Positions 1-11,406 of a DNA stretch of 64,000 bases are shown in pieces (position 1 is the stretch's first letter; every line of letters begins with the position of its first letter). This DNA comes from Eunapius fragilis (Eukaryota > Porifera > Demospongiae > Spongillida > Spongillidae), in assembly GCA_963681505.1 (NCBI GenBank), contig OY811971.1:21791353-21855352 (forward strand), written 5' to 3'. Both the position numbers and the translations under genes were made by a program. Below the pieces are notes generated by a model. The model made no database searches and was not told the origin of the DNA. It worked only from the letters and a program-made list of their open reading frames with translations.

Positions 1-299
1 GGAAGTTAAAATCAAGATATGTTCTCTAATTACTACATAGTTGACGTAATTTTTGGGGGATCGATTAACAAACTATTCAACGAATTAAACAATGTTTATG
101 GGCAATTATAAAACTCTCGCAATTATATAAATAACCTCGATCAGACTGGGGAGGTGTGTCTTGATGACCGGCTGACTTTCGATGTTAGTGTGATTGAAAT
201 ATATACTAGCCCTGGTCGGCAAGAGCGAAGTAAGACATATTACTTTATTATCTCAAATTGCAAATTGACCACGACGCAAATACCTGCACACTACGGCAG

Positions 300-480
300 G
301 GCCGGCATATCCAGGGTTTCAGTGGAGGGGGGTGGGGGGGGGGGGTGGTGCTTCAGGTCAGGCCAGGTACGATAAGTGGGGGGTGGGGGGGAGGGGTGGG
401 GGTGCTGTCCGCTTCAGACCCAATACGAAAAGTGGGGGCCCTTTGTTTGGTATAGGGCCTACTCTATTTAAATACGTTTT
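300..480. mobile_element. G-tract-rich miniature element remnant
   Basis: G runs are separated by a recurring phrase, GCTGTCCGCTTCAGRCCC followed by AATACGAAAAGTGG. The same phrase recurs at 770-840, 2200-2260, 12640-12700, 12880-12960 and 13900-13980 in both orientations, so this is a dispersed repeat family. The left flank TATCCAGGGTTTCAG resembles the CAGNGGCGGATNCAG ends seen in the better preserved copy at 13811-14085. The boundaries of this copy are approximate. Confidence 0.5.
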
Positions 481-1410
481 TACCCGTTACAATATTGGCT
501 GAGGGGCGTGAAGCACCCTGAGCACCTTCTCTGGATACGCCACTACACATGCAGGCTAGCTTCGGCTATACTTGCAGTAAATGTGGTTAAGAATATGGTC
601 TGTACTTAGGTCGAGCGACACGACAGGTTTACGAAATTAATGATGCAGTGGCGTATTCAGACGGCTGATCCAAATAGGGTGCTCCCGGTGCTCAACCTCG
701 GCCAAAATTGTAACCGTTAATTATTAACGATAACATATTTGCTAAACAAAGGGCCCCCACTTTTTGTATCGGACCTGAAGCGAACAGCACCACCCCCACA
801 CCCCACACTTTTCGTATCGGGCCTGACGTGAAGCTCCCCTCGCTGGAATCCTAGATATGCCACTGATGGTGGGCTATGCTATGTCTCCGCAACCAACTAT
901 GTGCATGCACTTAACATTTGCTCTTCGAATACAAAGTCCTTGCCTGAAATCGACTCCCCCATGGTGCAACTTCGTTTATCAACTGTATACAGTGCACCCC
1001 TCCACATCAGAAATATAGGGATAGAGTTAGATATCAATCATTTTAAACTTCATTTCACTTCCAAATGCACCAACTGATACACAAAAGAGGAAAGGATTGC
1101 CATCTTCTTGAAATGCATTTCATTTCATCTATTTAAAAGAGACCAGTGAATCAAACGTTGATGGTGTACCAAGGCAATGTACCATTCAAATTCGTAGCTT
1201 GTTGGATGTCACGGTGGAAGAGGTAAGACCCACACCAATATCTAAGTCACAAATAATAACCAACTAACTCTGTACAATCATATAGCAGATGATACATCAC
1301 CGCATCTACATACTGTTGCTGCTACCATTCCATAGATGCATGAACTAAACAAGGCTAACCTCACCAATCCTCTGTGTACAATTTATATCAGAAACGCCCT
1401 GCGTGCGAGA

Positions 1411-1517
1411 GAGAGTGTGTGTGTTTGTGTGTGTGCGTGTGTGTGTGTGTGTGCGTGTGTGTGTGTGTTTGTGTGTGTGCGTGTGTGTGTGTGTGTGTGT
1501 GTATGTGTGTGTGTGTG
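1411..1517. repeat. (GT)n microsatellite
   Basis: An interrupted GT array with GTTT and GTGC variants. It is the left-arm equivalent of the much larger CA block at 9958-11640 in the right arm. Reading frames predicted across it are poly-Cys/Val or poly-His/Thr artefacts. Confidence 0.95.
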
Positions 1518-1607
1518 AAGAGGGGAGGAGGATGAACAGATCATTACACATTTATGCCATCCATCCTATACAGCAATAGGTTAAAAGAGGCTGGCAGACC
1601 TATGTTT

Positions 1608-1902
1608 AACAAGTAAATAAAAAACATTCTCTATGAGAAAGTTGGTGGCATATAGGATTTGAAGGCAATGGTGGTGTAAAAAGGAAGGAAACAAGGGTCT
1701 AGTAATAAGGGAAAATGGAATAGTCCTATATTTAGCACACGAACAACATACTATATCCTACATATAGAAATGTGCTAAATATAGGACTATTCCATTTTCC
1801 CTTATTATTAGACCCTTGTTTCCTTCCTTTTTACACCACCATTGCCTTCAAATCCTATATGCCACCAACTTTCTCATAGAGAATGTTTTTTATTTACTTG
1901 TT
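1608..1902. mobile_element. Foldback miniature element F1, copy 1
   Basis: A 295-base near-perfect hairpin. The ends AACAAGTAAATAAAAAAC and their reverse complement enclose arms of about 130 bases that share ATTCTCTATGAGAAAGTTGG, GTGGTGTAAAAAGGAAGG and TGCTAAATATAGGACTATTCC, with a short loop near 1745-1765. It has no coding capacity. Other full copies lie at 4488-4790, 29793-30078, 39591-39861 and 55903-56149. It sits exactly at the left junction of the DNA that interrupts palindrome arm A. The superfamily is not identified and no target duplication was recognised. Confidence 0.9.
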
Positions 1903-2485
1903 TCATTGATTTTTATTCATACCCGATTATGAGCCGTATAGCATGTTAAGTAATCCATCTTGATATGAGAGGGAGGTTGTAAAGGTACGACATACCTTTG
2001 AGTGACCTTAACTCTTTCGCCGAGCGAGATGCACGTTCAGGACTATGGCAATATCGCTGTCTTTTTTCAGGATCTGCTCGATACCTTGCACGTCGAGAGG
2101 TCCGTTCCTTTTCAGGATCTGAGGGGGCTTAAAGGGGCGGCCGAAATAGAAGAGAGGTTATTAATTGTCGCCCCAGCGCGATCGAACCCACGAACGCATT
2201 TTGTATCGGGCCAGACTGAAGCAGACAGCACCCCCCCCCCCCCCCTTCCTACAGTCTACTAATCGCATCTCGATACCTTGCGCGTCGAGAGGTCCGTTTC
2301 TTTTCAGGCTCTGCTCGATATTTTTCACGTTGAGAGGCCCGCTTCTTTTCAGGATCTGCTTTGTAGTTCCGCTCGGGCTGAATCTAATACGTCGACTCTA
2401 GTTTTGAGGTACTATGCTCGTCGTCTTTTCCTGACGTGAAGGCATTTTGAAAAAAAAAAAACAACTTCACTAAGTTACAAAGAGT
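1903..2485. repeat. Imperfect tandem repeat around TTTTCAGGATCTGCTCGATA
   Basis: No gene is seen. A unit of roughly 50-60 bases recurs about four times between 2062 and 2365. Its core words are TTTTCAGGATCTG, CTCGATACCTTGC and CGTCGAGAGGTCCGTT. The array is interrupted at 2150-2260 by a C-tract block of the G-rich element family. A run of A residues ends the stretch at about 2450-2461. Confidence 0.6.
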
Positions 2486-2488
2486 ACG

Positions 2489-2860
2489 GTGGCCCTGGAG
2501 GTCGCGCGACCAAACATTGCACGACGCGCGATTATTGCGATTGAACAATATAGCAACGGTCCGATTCTGCGATCAAGCAACGACCCGATTCCGCTATCTA
2601 ACAACGGTCAATTTTTGAGATCTAACAACGGTCAATTATTGGGATCTAACAACGGTCAATTATTGGGATCTAACAACGGTCAATTATTGGGATCTAACAA
2701 CGGTCAATTATTGGGATCTAACAACGGTCAATTATTGGGATCTAACAACGGTCTATTTTTGGGATCTAACAACGGTCTATTTTTGAGATCGTACAGCGGT
2801 CCATTTCTCCGGCCAAACGTACTATGGTATATCGTGCATGACGTCATATACATACAATAG
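2489..2860 (+). CDS. Open frame with SNNGQLLG octapeptide repeats, function unknown
   Basis: A 123-codon open frame, preserved in the inverted copy at 5343-5729. It begins ALEVARPNIARRAIIAIEQY and continues through degenerate units (SNDPIPL, SNNGQFLR) into about seven units of SNNGQLLG or SNNGLFLG, ending in LWYIVHDVIYIQ. The coding array is a 24-base DNA minisatellite, so a multiple-of-three unit keeps the frame open by default. There is no signal peptide, no recognisable domain and no start context that argues for expression. I do not recognise it. It may be a passenger reading of a minisatellite in a foldback element. Confidence 0.25.
   Translation: MALEVARPNIARRAIIAIEQYSNGPILRSSNDPIPLSNNGQFLRSNNGQLLGSNNGQLLGSNNGQLLGSNNGQLLGSNNGQLLGSNNGLFLGSNNGLFLRSYSGPFLRPNVLWYIVHDVIYIQ
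2590..2795. repeat. 24-base minisatellite (GGATCTAACAACGGTCAATT type)
   Basis: About eight head-to-tail units of 24 bases, each containing GGATCTAACAACGGTC. Central units are nearly identical and edge units are degenerate (GATCAAGCAACGACCCGATT upstream, GTCTATTTTTG downstream). This is the usual pattern of an array growing from its middle. Confidence 0.95.
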
Positions 2861-3107
2861 CAAAAAGGCTAATTAGTATGGTTATGGTTCACAGAGACGA
2901 TCCTGTAGTCAACCGTAAGTTATGGCGTATCACCATCAGGCAAGAATGTGCATGTATACGCACATGCATGCAGGACTAATAGTGCGATACTGGAGACAAC
3001 AGAAGACACTCCTGGCCATACTCGCTTACATTGTATCTGCTGCAGTTCACCACGTGGCTGTTGGGTAAGCGTGTATGATGCAGGCTACAATTAGCGCAGG
3101 ACCAGTA

Positions 3108-4487
3108 AACTAGGGGAGCATCACTATACCTTCAGGTTGACATGGTTCAAGAAAAGGCTCTCTGCACGGGGGCTAAAACGGCGTAAGGTTGTGGAAACAT
3201 GCCTTACACTAATACATCAGGCTATTAAGGTCAGTACTTTGCGAATATACAGAGTGGTGAGACGTCTCCAAATTGAGGAGCCATAGAATGAGTTGCAAAC
3301 GTCCAACTGCTGTCTTGGGTACCGGGCAATGTGGCGATTGAAGTATACGGATACACCATTAAGTGGTGCCCCATGTTTTAGTGAGGTACACATGATCACT
3401 GTCTTCACTCATCTAGATCAACTGTGATGATGCTACTTGCCGTAATGGATCCTGTTGGCTCACGGCTACGTAGAGTAAAAAGACTGGACAAGGAAAACCT
3501 ACGTGAACAAAGCAACGAATTGCCACCATCATCAGTTCATGCATGCATGCCGCTATATACTTGTTTTCATTGCAGGGTCCAAATTGGTGTTGGCACATCG
3601 ACCGGTGTGACAAGTTGAAACCTTTTGGCTTTCCAATTCATGCTTGTATTGATGGGTAAATATTTGTACATATCAAGCTTCATAAAATTAATGTACACGC
3701 ATGAATATGATTCCTCCAGGTTCTCACGGAAGATCCTTTGGTTGGAACTAACTTCTACTAACAATGACCCAAATGTGGTGGTCAAGTTCTTTTTGGATGC
3801 AGTGGTAAAATTGGAAGGTAGTTACAGGTCTTGATAGCATATGCATGCATCTGTGCATGCTGCATGTTTACATGTTTGTGTATGTAGTATAAGTGTGTCA
3901 CATTTACATGGTGCATGTGCTAAAATCGATCTGACATTTGTTTGTCGGTTGTGGTCACCCATTTTCATTTATACGTGTATGGTCTTCATAGCTCTCCTCC
4001 GGTTTGCGTTTTCTCTGCGGGGCTTGCAGTGATTGTAGAGATTTTCCTGACGACGACGACGGCGATTGTCCGCGCCGCGGGGAGTTGGCTGTTGCAGATG
4101 ATCGTCGCGCTGAGATTGCGCAAATCATCTTGGAAAGATATGCATCATGCAATAGGGAATCGCGACTATCCTCCTTCGACATATGTTCAGTTGTATACAA
4201 ATGATGAATGCAAAAATGCGGCAATTAAAAGAATAATCATTAAATGTTTTTGTTTAGGGAGAAAACAATGTTTAATGTTTTGATGAAGGACGAATCGTTG
4301 TGCACCTACCCTCTGCTTAAAATTAGATGTAGCATCGGAAAGCATGTATGGCATTAAAAGGGGAACATTGTCTAAGGTTAAAGTTGGACTAGCCACCTGC
4401 CTGTCGGCAACTCCCCCTTCTAAACATACTATCCCAAACTAGATTGTTCCTTCGTCTGGTTCCAGGTATTAATTGTATTGCTATATA
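3108..4487. other. Spacer of repeat B, no gene recognised
   Basis: Unique-looking AT/GC-balanced sequence. Several short frames exist on both strands, but none shows a domain, consistent splice sites or a homologous partner elsewhere in the window. Nothing further is supported here. Confidence 0.6.
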
Positions 4488-4790
4488 TAACAAGTAAAAA
4501 AAACATTCTCTAACGAGAGAGTTGTTGGTATATAGGATTGACCAATGGTGGTGTAAAAAGCATGGAAACAAGAGTGACAGAAATTTTACTGGAAAATTAT
4601 AATTGATATGGGCCTATTTTTAGCCCATTATTCAGGCATGCGCTGTTATTTTGTGAGTGTGCTAAATATAGGCCAATTTCAAATTTCCATTAAAATTTCT
4701 GCCACTCTTGTATCCGTGCTTTTTACACCACCATTGGTCAATCCTATATATACCAACAACTCTCGTTAGAGAATGTATTTATTTACTTAC
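4488..4790. mobile_element. Foldback miniature element F1, copy 2
   Basis: Ends AACAAGTAAAAAAAACATTC and its reverse complement at 4770-4790. The arms share CTCTAACGAGAGAGTTGTTGG, the GTGGTGTAAAAAGCATGG block and GTGACAGAAATTTTACTGG. It belongs to the AGAGTGACAG subtype, as does the copy at 39591, and differs internally from copies 1, 3 and 5. There is no coding capacity. Confidence 0.85.
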
Positions 4791-5074
4791 TTCATAGGTT
4801 TTTTTTCACCCTGTCATAGCAGTATAGTAGTCAATGAAATGTAGGAAGAGCATATAGAATTTGGACGATCCCTTTTATCTCTTAATGCAATAACAAATAA
4901 CTGTGCTATAATTCTATTGGTCCAATTCCATCATATTATACTCCATTAGTGCATGAGATTTGGGTTAATTCATACAAGGAGTAGCTATATGAGAGAAGGA
5001 TATGGTTGCAGTTATTTTCATTCACCTATATAGTTCTCTGCCCTTGCAACTGCAATTATATCCATACAGTTGCA
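4791..5074. other. Non-coding spacer, no gene seen
   Basis: AT-rich spacer between the foldback element and the right arm of repeat B. No feature was recognised. Confidence 0.6.
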
Positions 5075-5694
5075 ACATACATTGTACATGTACATGGCTA
5101 GACAAGGTCCCGCGCTAATGTAGCCTGCATCATACACGCTTACCCAACAGCCACGTGGTGAACTAGCCGCAGATAAGCGAGTATGGTCAGGAGTGTCTTC
5201 TGTTGCCTCCAGTATCGCACTATTAGTCCTGCATGCATGTGATACATGCACATTCTTGCCTGATGGTGATACGCCATAACTTACGGTTGACTACAGGATC
5301 GTCTCTGTGAACCATAACCATACTAATTAGCTGACCTTTTTGCTATTGTATGTATATGACGTCATGCACGATATACCATAGTACGTTTGGCCGGAGAAAT
5401 GGACCGCTGTACGATCTCAAAAATAGACCGTTGTTAGATCCCAAAAATAGACCGTTGTTAGATCCCAATAATTGACCGTTGTTAGATCCCAATAATTGAC
5501 CGTTGTTAGATCCCAATAATTGACCGTTGTTAGATCCCAATAATTGACCGTTGTTAGATCTCAAAAATTGACCGTTGTTAGATAGCGGAATCGGGTCGTT
5601 GCTTGATCGCAGAATCGGACCGTTGCTATATTGTTCAATCGCAATAACCGCGCGTCGTGCAATGTTTGGTCGCGCGACCTCCAGGGCCACCGTA
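5075..5694 (-). repeat. Right arm of inverted repeat B
   Basis: Reverse complement of 2486-3107. It carries the same octapeptide minisatellite with one unit fewer. On the minus strand it leaves a 128-codon frame open (5343-5729), which starts a little farther upstream than the left copy's frame. Confidence 0.9.
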
Positions 5695-5729
5695 CAAAGA
5701 GCGTCAAACTTACAACGATCGAATAACAA
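5343..5729 (-). CDS. Second copy of the SNNGQLLG-repeat open frame
   Basis: 128 codons on the minus strand, starting MLFDRCKFDALCTVALEV and then matching the left-arm frame residue for residue, except for Ile to Val near the start and one missing octapeptide unit. The arms are nearly identical, so parallel conservation of the frame says little about selection. Function unknown. Confidence 0.22.
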   Translation of the reverse strand: MLFDRCKFDALCTVALEVARPNIARRAVIAIEQYSNGPILRSSNDPIPLSNNGQFLRSNNGQLLGSNNGQLLGSNNGQLLGSNNGQLLGSNNGLFLGSNNGLFLRSYSGPFLRPNVLWYIVHDVIYIQ

Positions 5730-5984
5730 GAACGATTATAGTACGCACGTGCACGTTGTTAAAAATACATAATCGCCACAGTTAATTACCACTACGTGTA
5801 GTGCCCAGACCGTACACATTTGATTACATGATGTATACTGCTAGTACTTCGTATAAAGAGCGAAGTAGGACCTATCCGAGTCGTGTCAGTGCAGTAAGCT
5901 TAACTATACGTGATTTGCTAACACAACCACCGATATATGTCATGTAGCCTCGAGACGTTTTGACTGGGTACGAGTTTCGAAAAT

Positions 5985-6175
5985 TGTTTTGTTCTCTACA
6001 ACCACGCGGTTCTGTGACATCAAACAAACACTAAACTACTTGTTGTTACCTTCTTGTACGACGACGATAACAAGGTAAGCCATCCGCTCGTCGGGAGTCT
6101 TGTTAGAAGCGGGTCGCGTTTTTGTAATGACATTCATAATCGGGGTCAAATCCTAAATGAGAGTTACTAACGTAA
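5985..6175. repeat. Dispersed repeat R, copy 1
   Basis: Shares with 29425-29640 (inverted) and partly with 51655-51840 (inverted) the words CTACAACCACGCGGTTC, CGATCCGATCGTCGGGAG, GGGTCGCGTTTTT and GGGGTCAAATCCTA. No coding potential was recognised. The identity of the mobile family is unknown. Confidence 0.6.
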
Positions 6176-6182
6176 CTCTCGA

Positions 6183-6560
6183 TTATTCATGCAGCATTCA
6201 AAAAAAGGGGGTGTGTGATTCACATTACGGTTAAATATCGAGTAAGAATTATATCTACATGTAGGCCTGCATGTAAATCGCTCTTCACTGTCACGGAAAG
6301 TGGCATATATGTATACATCGACTGTAAAATTAGCACCCGAAAAATTCTGCATCAGGGCATGCCTATAAAATGATGAATAGAAACCTTAAACCTATTAGAT
6401 ATGGATTGAATTAGACTGAATTTAGACACAATGACATTCAAGCCTATTGTTCTCCGCCCCGACCCCCCCGACCCCAACCCCCACCCCCTAACTTCCCCAT
6501 CCCACTCCCAAACTATAAAGTTATCACGCTGTATGCACACTTTTCTCTATCTCTCTCTCT
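6183..6560 (+). repeat. Left arm A, continuation after the inserted DNA
   Basis: Reverse complement of 9515-9860, with shared words ATTATTCATGCAGCATTCA, TACATGTAGGCCTGCATGTA, CACGGAAAGTGGCATATATG and AAATGATGAATAGAAACC. In the right arm this block is directly contiguous with the partner of 1-1608. The left arm is therefore one arm cut by an insertion at about 1609-6182. Confidence 0.8.
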
Positions 6561-7904
6561 CACACACACACACGCACGGATGGATGTGGAAAAAAAACCA
6601 TGCAAACCGCACAAACTGCACCACGGACATGCGGGCCTGCCAACGTTATGAAACCTAGGACCCGCGGGACATAATGCCACTGGTTCTGACGAATGCATCC
6701 GGGCTTGTGAAGCACGAAAATCAAACAACAGCTTACAAAGGCAGTGTTCGAAAGCACAGCATTCAAGCTAACACCCTACCAGAGTGAAAGCATTAGCGGT
6801 CTGGGACGGGTGTCACGTGATCTGGTTTAGTTATTATTTTGCTGTCCCTCCTGAGTCACGTGACGCACGTATCCATGGTATCGGCATATTGACGCGAAAA
6901 ATTTACAAGATGACCCAATTTTTAAAAATATATAGGATCGAAAACTAGAGATCCAGAAATTACTACACAAGCTCAAATGAATACTAGGTTGTTGTGAGGA
7001 TAGTGTCCAATAGTCACATTTTGGATATCTAGTAAAGCCTAAGAATTACAGGATGTTGAATACAATAATTAGGTTGTAAAATTGTCATTTTCTATAGAGC
7101 TCTATGGGAAGTACTATTTTGCCTACAGGAACTAAAACTTTCAATACAAAGGGGGTAATTTATAAATTGCTAAATAATTATGCTCCACACAAGTTATTAT
7201 TGGGCATGTCACATTTTTAGTACACCCCTTAGTCCCTTAGAAAAAATCAAGTACTAATACTTTCCATACATATCTAATACTATAATTTCCATCGTACGTA
7301 CGTACGTACGTCCGCGTAACTCAATTATATACTCGGCCAAGCGCCTATTGGTTGCTAGGTATGTACGCGTACCTAGCAACCAATAGGAACGACCACCTCC
7401 CACACAAAAGGCGGTCGCAATTACAGCTGGTTTCCACTTCACATTTAATATATATATCTAAATTTTTTCAATATTTCTTGAATTCAAATTGGGGGAGGGG
7501 GGAACTGCACACGCTATTCACTCTCAAGTCTCATGGTACAGGCCGAGAACATGTTGTTACTACCTGAAATTGCGCGGGCATGTTATAGAGATTGCGTAGT
7601 AACCGTATGTTAGAACAGGTGATAGATTACATATGCAACATTTGGTAAAAAAAAAGCCGGTAAAAAAAAAGAGGAGCTAGAAGGTAGACCAACTGTTCAT
7701 CTGGCAAATGAATAGCGAGACAAATAGAATAATCAGCCCGTGATTTTTCACGGGGACACGCTAGTTCTTAATAAATACTCTTGAATATGTAATGAATGAA
7801 TATTCAAACAAAAATCATCGTACTCTAACTTTCTCACGAGAATTCACACAATGGAATATCAGAAAATGCAAATTTGAAACTTTGGTAACTTTGGTGACCA
7901 CTCA
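6561..7904. other. No gene; one perfect hairpin
   Basis: AT-rich, with no supported coding frame. It contains a short CA run (6560-6575) and a tandem ACGT run (7296-7312). It also has a hairpin at 7346-7389, CCTATTGGTTGCTAGGTA against its reverse complement around a palindromic ACGCGT centre. Confidence 0.6.
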
Positions 7905-8076
7905 TTTCTGGATATGGGGAATATCGCAAAAGCCATCCTGGGATTTGGCGTCCAGGGTGGGTATAGCTTAAAAACCATACTGGGTTTGTCGAACGAAAAC
8001 CATGTTGAAGCAATGAATAAAAATGAGCTCAACACGTTTTTTGTTCGACAAACCCAGCCGGTGTGGTTTTTAACAT
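7905..8076. repeat. Inverted-repeat stub related to 13395-13460
   Basis: Positions 7905-7970 (CATTTCTGGATATGGGGAAT through CCAGGGTGGGTATAGCT) are the reverse complement of 13395-13460. Right after it a small hairpin runs from 7978 to 8076, with arms CTGGGTTTGTCGAACGAAAA and GTTCGACAAACCCAG. It looks like two nested foldback remnants. Confidence 0.6.
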
Positions 8077-8359
8077 ATCCAGAAATGCGCGGTCAAAGGG
8101 AATTGACAATTGTTGCGGTTTGTACATTCGCGTATACTTCCGGATAACTCCCATAGAAAATGAATGGCGTTTTATAAACTTGATTGCTATTTAATAACGT
8201 AATGGGGTACAACTTTTGTGGCTATCAATATTGTTTCAGATACGTACGATCTTGATTTAGCTGAACAAAAAACAACTGCTTTGTATTGAAAATTGTTGTA
8301 GTTTTTGTGAAAACAGCACTTTCCATAGAGATGTATGGAAAATCAACTTTTCCGCACCT

Positions 8360-8672
8360 AATTAAGGTATTCTTCAGCTCATAATTCTTACACCAGTTTA
8401 GATTCAGATTTTGTGGGCCCCCAGAATAAGAGATCATGCAGTTCTATTATTTTTAGAGATATTTTTAAAAATTTACCTATTATAGATTTCGGCCATTTGA
8501 ATTTTAAATTAATTTTTTAATTAAGGTATTCTTCAGCTCATAATTCTTACACCAGTTTAGATTCAGATTTTGTGGGCCCCCAGAATAAGAGATCATGCAG
8601 TTCTATTATTTTTAGAGATATTTTTAAAAATTTACCTATTATAGATTTCGGCCATTTGAATTTTAAATTGTT
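8360..8672. repeat. Tandem duplication, 159-base unit
   Basis: Two consecutive copies, the first starting AATTAAGGTATTCTTCAGC at 8360 and the second at 8519. The second is about 154 bases long before it diverges. The copies appear almost identical, so the event is recent or an assembly artefact. No coding content. Confidence 0.9.
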
Positions 8673-9144
8673 GTGGGTCACAATGAGTAGGATACAATTA
8701 GCGCCATCTTATTAAGTGTTTTTAATGTAGCTTCCATGGATACAGATACATGGCTAAATGCAAATTAATTAATTAACTGGAACGTTGGCTTATTGAATAG
8801 GTATTTGTCTAGTGCAAATGATGTCATGGGACCTGTTCAGCGCTGGCTGTACCAAGGACTACAACATTAGTCGTTGACTGTACCATGTGAGAGTATACGT
8901 GTATTCATCCACTTCTTGTGCGCGCGCGAGATCTGGAGTTCGTGCGTGTGTTTGTATGTGTGATTGCGTGTGTCTACATGTAGGCCTATGTGTGTGAGTG
9001 CGTGTGCGTGTGTGTGTGTGTGCGCGCGCGCTCACACACACATACACGCACACGACTCAAACTATGCATGCAGAGGGAAAAAAGAGGAAGGATTCATAGC
9101 CATTCGCACAACGCCCGTGAGCGCGCGCGTTCGTGTGATTGTAA

Positions 9145-9185
<41 letters not shown>

Positions 9186-9514
9186 GCGCGCGCGCGCGCG
9201 TGTATGAATCTATGTATTTATGTATGTATATGTATATGTATCGACGATCTATTTACATCAGTAGCCTATGTCTGAGTACGTATATGTATGTGCTTGTGTA
9301 TAAAATTTTGATTTCAAATTGAACTCATGGGATATAAAGCCGTCCCGTATGTGTAGATAACATCTGAATGGACATCCAACGAAAGTGGGAGAATACAGTT
9401 TAAGGTGATAAATGAATTTAACTCCTTCAACAATTCAGGAGCCCTTTGCTGCTGGCAGGTGAATGCCATGAATTCAATAGTGAAAAACTAATTGTTCGTT
9501 AAAAACCAGAACAC
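8673..9514. repeat. Non-coding with GT/CA and GCGC microsatellites
   Basis: Interrupted GT arrays at 8944-9050 and 9150-9205, with alternating purine-pyrimidine runs (GTGCGCGCGCGC). No gene recognised. Confidence 0.7.
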
Positions 9515-9954
9515 TATAAGGTGCGTGCATGTGTGTGTGTATCTGTGTGTATGTGTTGTGTGTGTGTATGTGTGTGTGGGGGGGAGGGATAAATAGGCCT
9601 GAAGTGATTGTGTCTAAATTCATATCCAATCTAATAGGTTTCTATTCATCATTTTATGGGCATGCCCTGATACAAAAATTTTTGGGGGCTAATTGTATAC
9701 ATATATGCCACTTTCCGTGAAAGTGAAGAGCGACTTACATGCAGGCCTACATGTAGATCATGTAGATATAATTTTAACTTGTATATGGTTTTAACTATAA
9801 TCTATATGCTATGATCTATTTGGAACGCCCTCTCTTTTTAGATGAATGCTGCATGAATAATTAAACGTAGGCCTGCCAGCCTCTTTTAACCTATTGCTGT
9901 ATAGGATGGATGGCATATATTTATGTGTGATGCTCTGTTCATCCTCCTCCCCTC

Positions 9955-9957
<3 letters not shown>
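9515..9957 (-). repeat. Right arm A, inner part
   Basis: 9515-9860 pairs with 6183-6560 and 9860-9957 pairs with 1520-1608. It therefore preserves the uninterrupted arrangement and acts as the empty-site reference for the 4.57 kb insertion in the left arm. Confidence 0.8.
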
Positions 9958-10039
<82 letters not shown>

Positions 10040-10151
10040 AACCCCCCTCCCCCCCTCCCAAGCTCTTTTGATGCCCAGACATGGAGGTTGACCTGGTAAA
10101 CTGTGGGTACATTGATTGAGATAAGCAGTGCCTGGTTAGCTGTTATATACC

Positions 10152-10240
<89 letters not shown>

Positions 10241-10824
10241 ACTGATTATTTGACCTGTCTGGTATGCAAGCTTGTGTTGAACTGTGTACACTGTGGGTAG
10301 ATTGCGTGCCCCTATAAGCTATTCCTTATGCCATATCCAATAAACTTGCAAATTGAACCCACACTGACTTTGTGATTTAACAGGCACATATGCATGTACA
10401 CACACACACATACACTCACACACACAGGTACTGTTTTTTAACAAGCTATTTGATGCCCATACATGGGGTTGATCTGTGTACACTGTGGGTAGATTGATCC
10501 AGATAGCAGTGCCTGGTTAGCTTTTCCCAGCCATATACGGTACCCTTGCAAATTGAACCTACACTGGCTTTGTGATTTATCAAGCACACACATGCACACA
10601 CGCATGTGCATACACACACACACATACACACACACATAGGTACTGTTATTTAACAAGTTCCATACATGGGGTTGACCTGTTTACACTGTGGGTAGATTGA
10701 TCTAGATAGCAGTGCCTGGTTAGCTTTTCCATATCCAGTAAGCTTGCAAATAGAACCCACACTGACTTTGTGATTTAACACGCACACACACACATGCACA
10801 CACGCATGTGCACACTCACGCGCG

Positions 10825-10905
<81 letters not shown>

Positions 10906-11079
10906 ACTTTTATTTAACAAGCTCATTTGATGCCCATACATGGAGGTTGACCTGTGTACACTGTGGGTAGATTGATCTAGATAGCAGTGCCTGGTTAGCT
11001 TTTCCTAGCCATATCCAGTAAGCTTGCAAATAGAACCCACACTGATCATGACTTTGTGATTTAACACGCACACACACAT

Positions 11080-11165
<86 letters not shown>

Positions 11166-11329
11166 ACTTTTATTTAACAAGCTCATTTGATGCCCATACA
11201 TGGAGGTTGACCTGTGTACACTGGGTAGATTGATCTAGATAGCAGTGCCTGGCATATCCAGTAAGCTTGCAAATAGAACCCACACTGACTTTGTGATTTA
11301 ACACGCACACACACATGCACACACACACG

Positions 11330-11406
<77 letters not shown>

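Larger units (their letters stand above)
1..1608 (+). repeat. Left arm (outer part) of giant inverted repeat A
   Basis: Positions 1-1608 are the reverse complement of 9860-9960 plus 11640-13271, with small indels throughout. Landmarks shared by both arms are the opening GGAAGTTAAAATCAAG, the poly-G blocks with GCTGTCCGCTTCAG near 310-450, the stretch around 1000-1210 and the GT microsatellite with the following GAAGAGGGGAGGAGG. The matching right-arm outer boundary is at 13271, so the left boundary lies at or before the window start. No gene is supported inside: the short reading frames here are G-rich or CA-rich artefacts. Confidence 0.85.
2486..3107 (+). repeat. Left arm of inverted repeat B
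   Basis: Reverse complement of 5075-5694 at very high identity. Both arms start with GGTGGCCCTGGAGGTCGCG, run through an octapeptide-coding minisatellite, then share GGTTATGGTTCACAGAG, CACGTGGCTGTTGGGTAAGC and the CAGGCTACA tail. The arms differ mainly in minisatellite unit number, with one more unit here. The whole B structure lies inside the DNA inserted into arm A. Confidence 0.9.
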
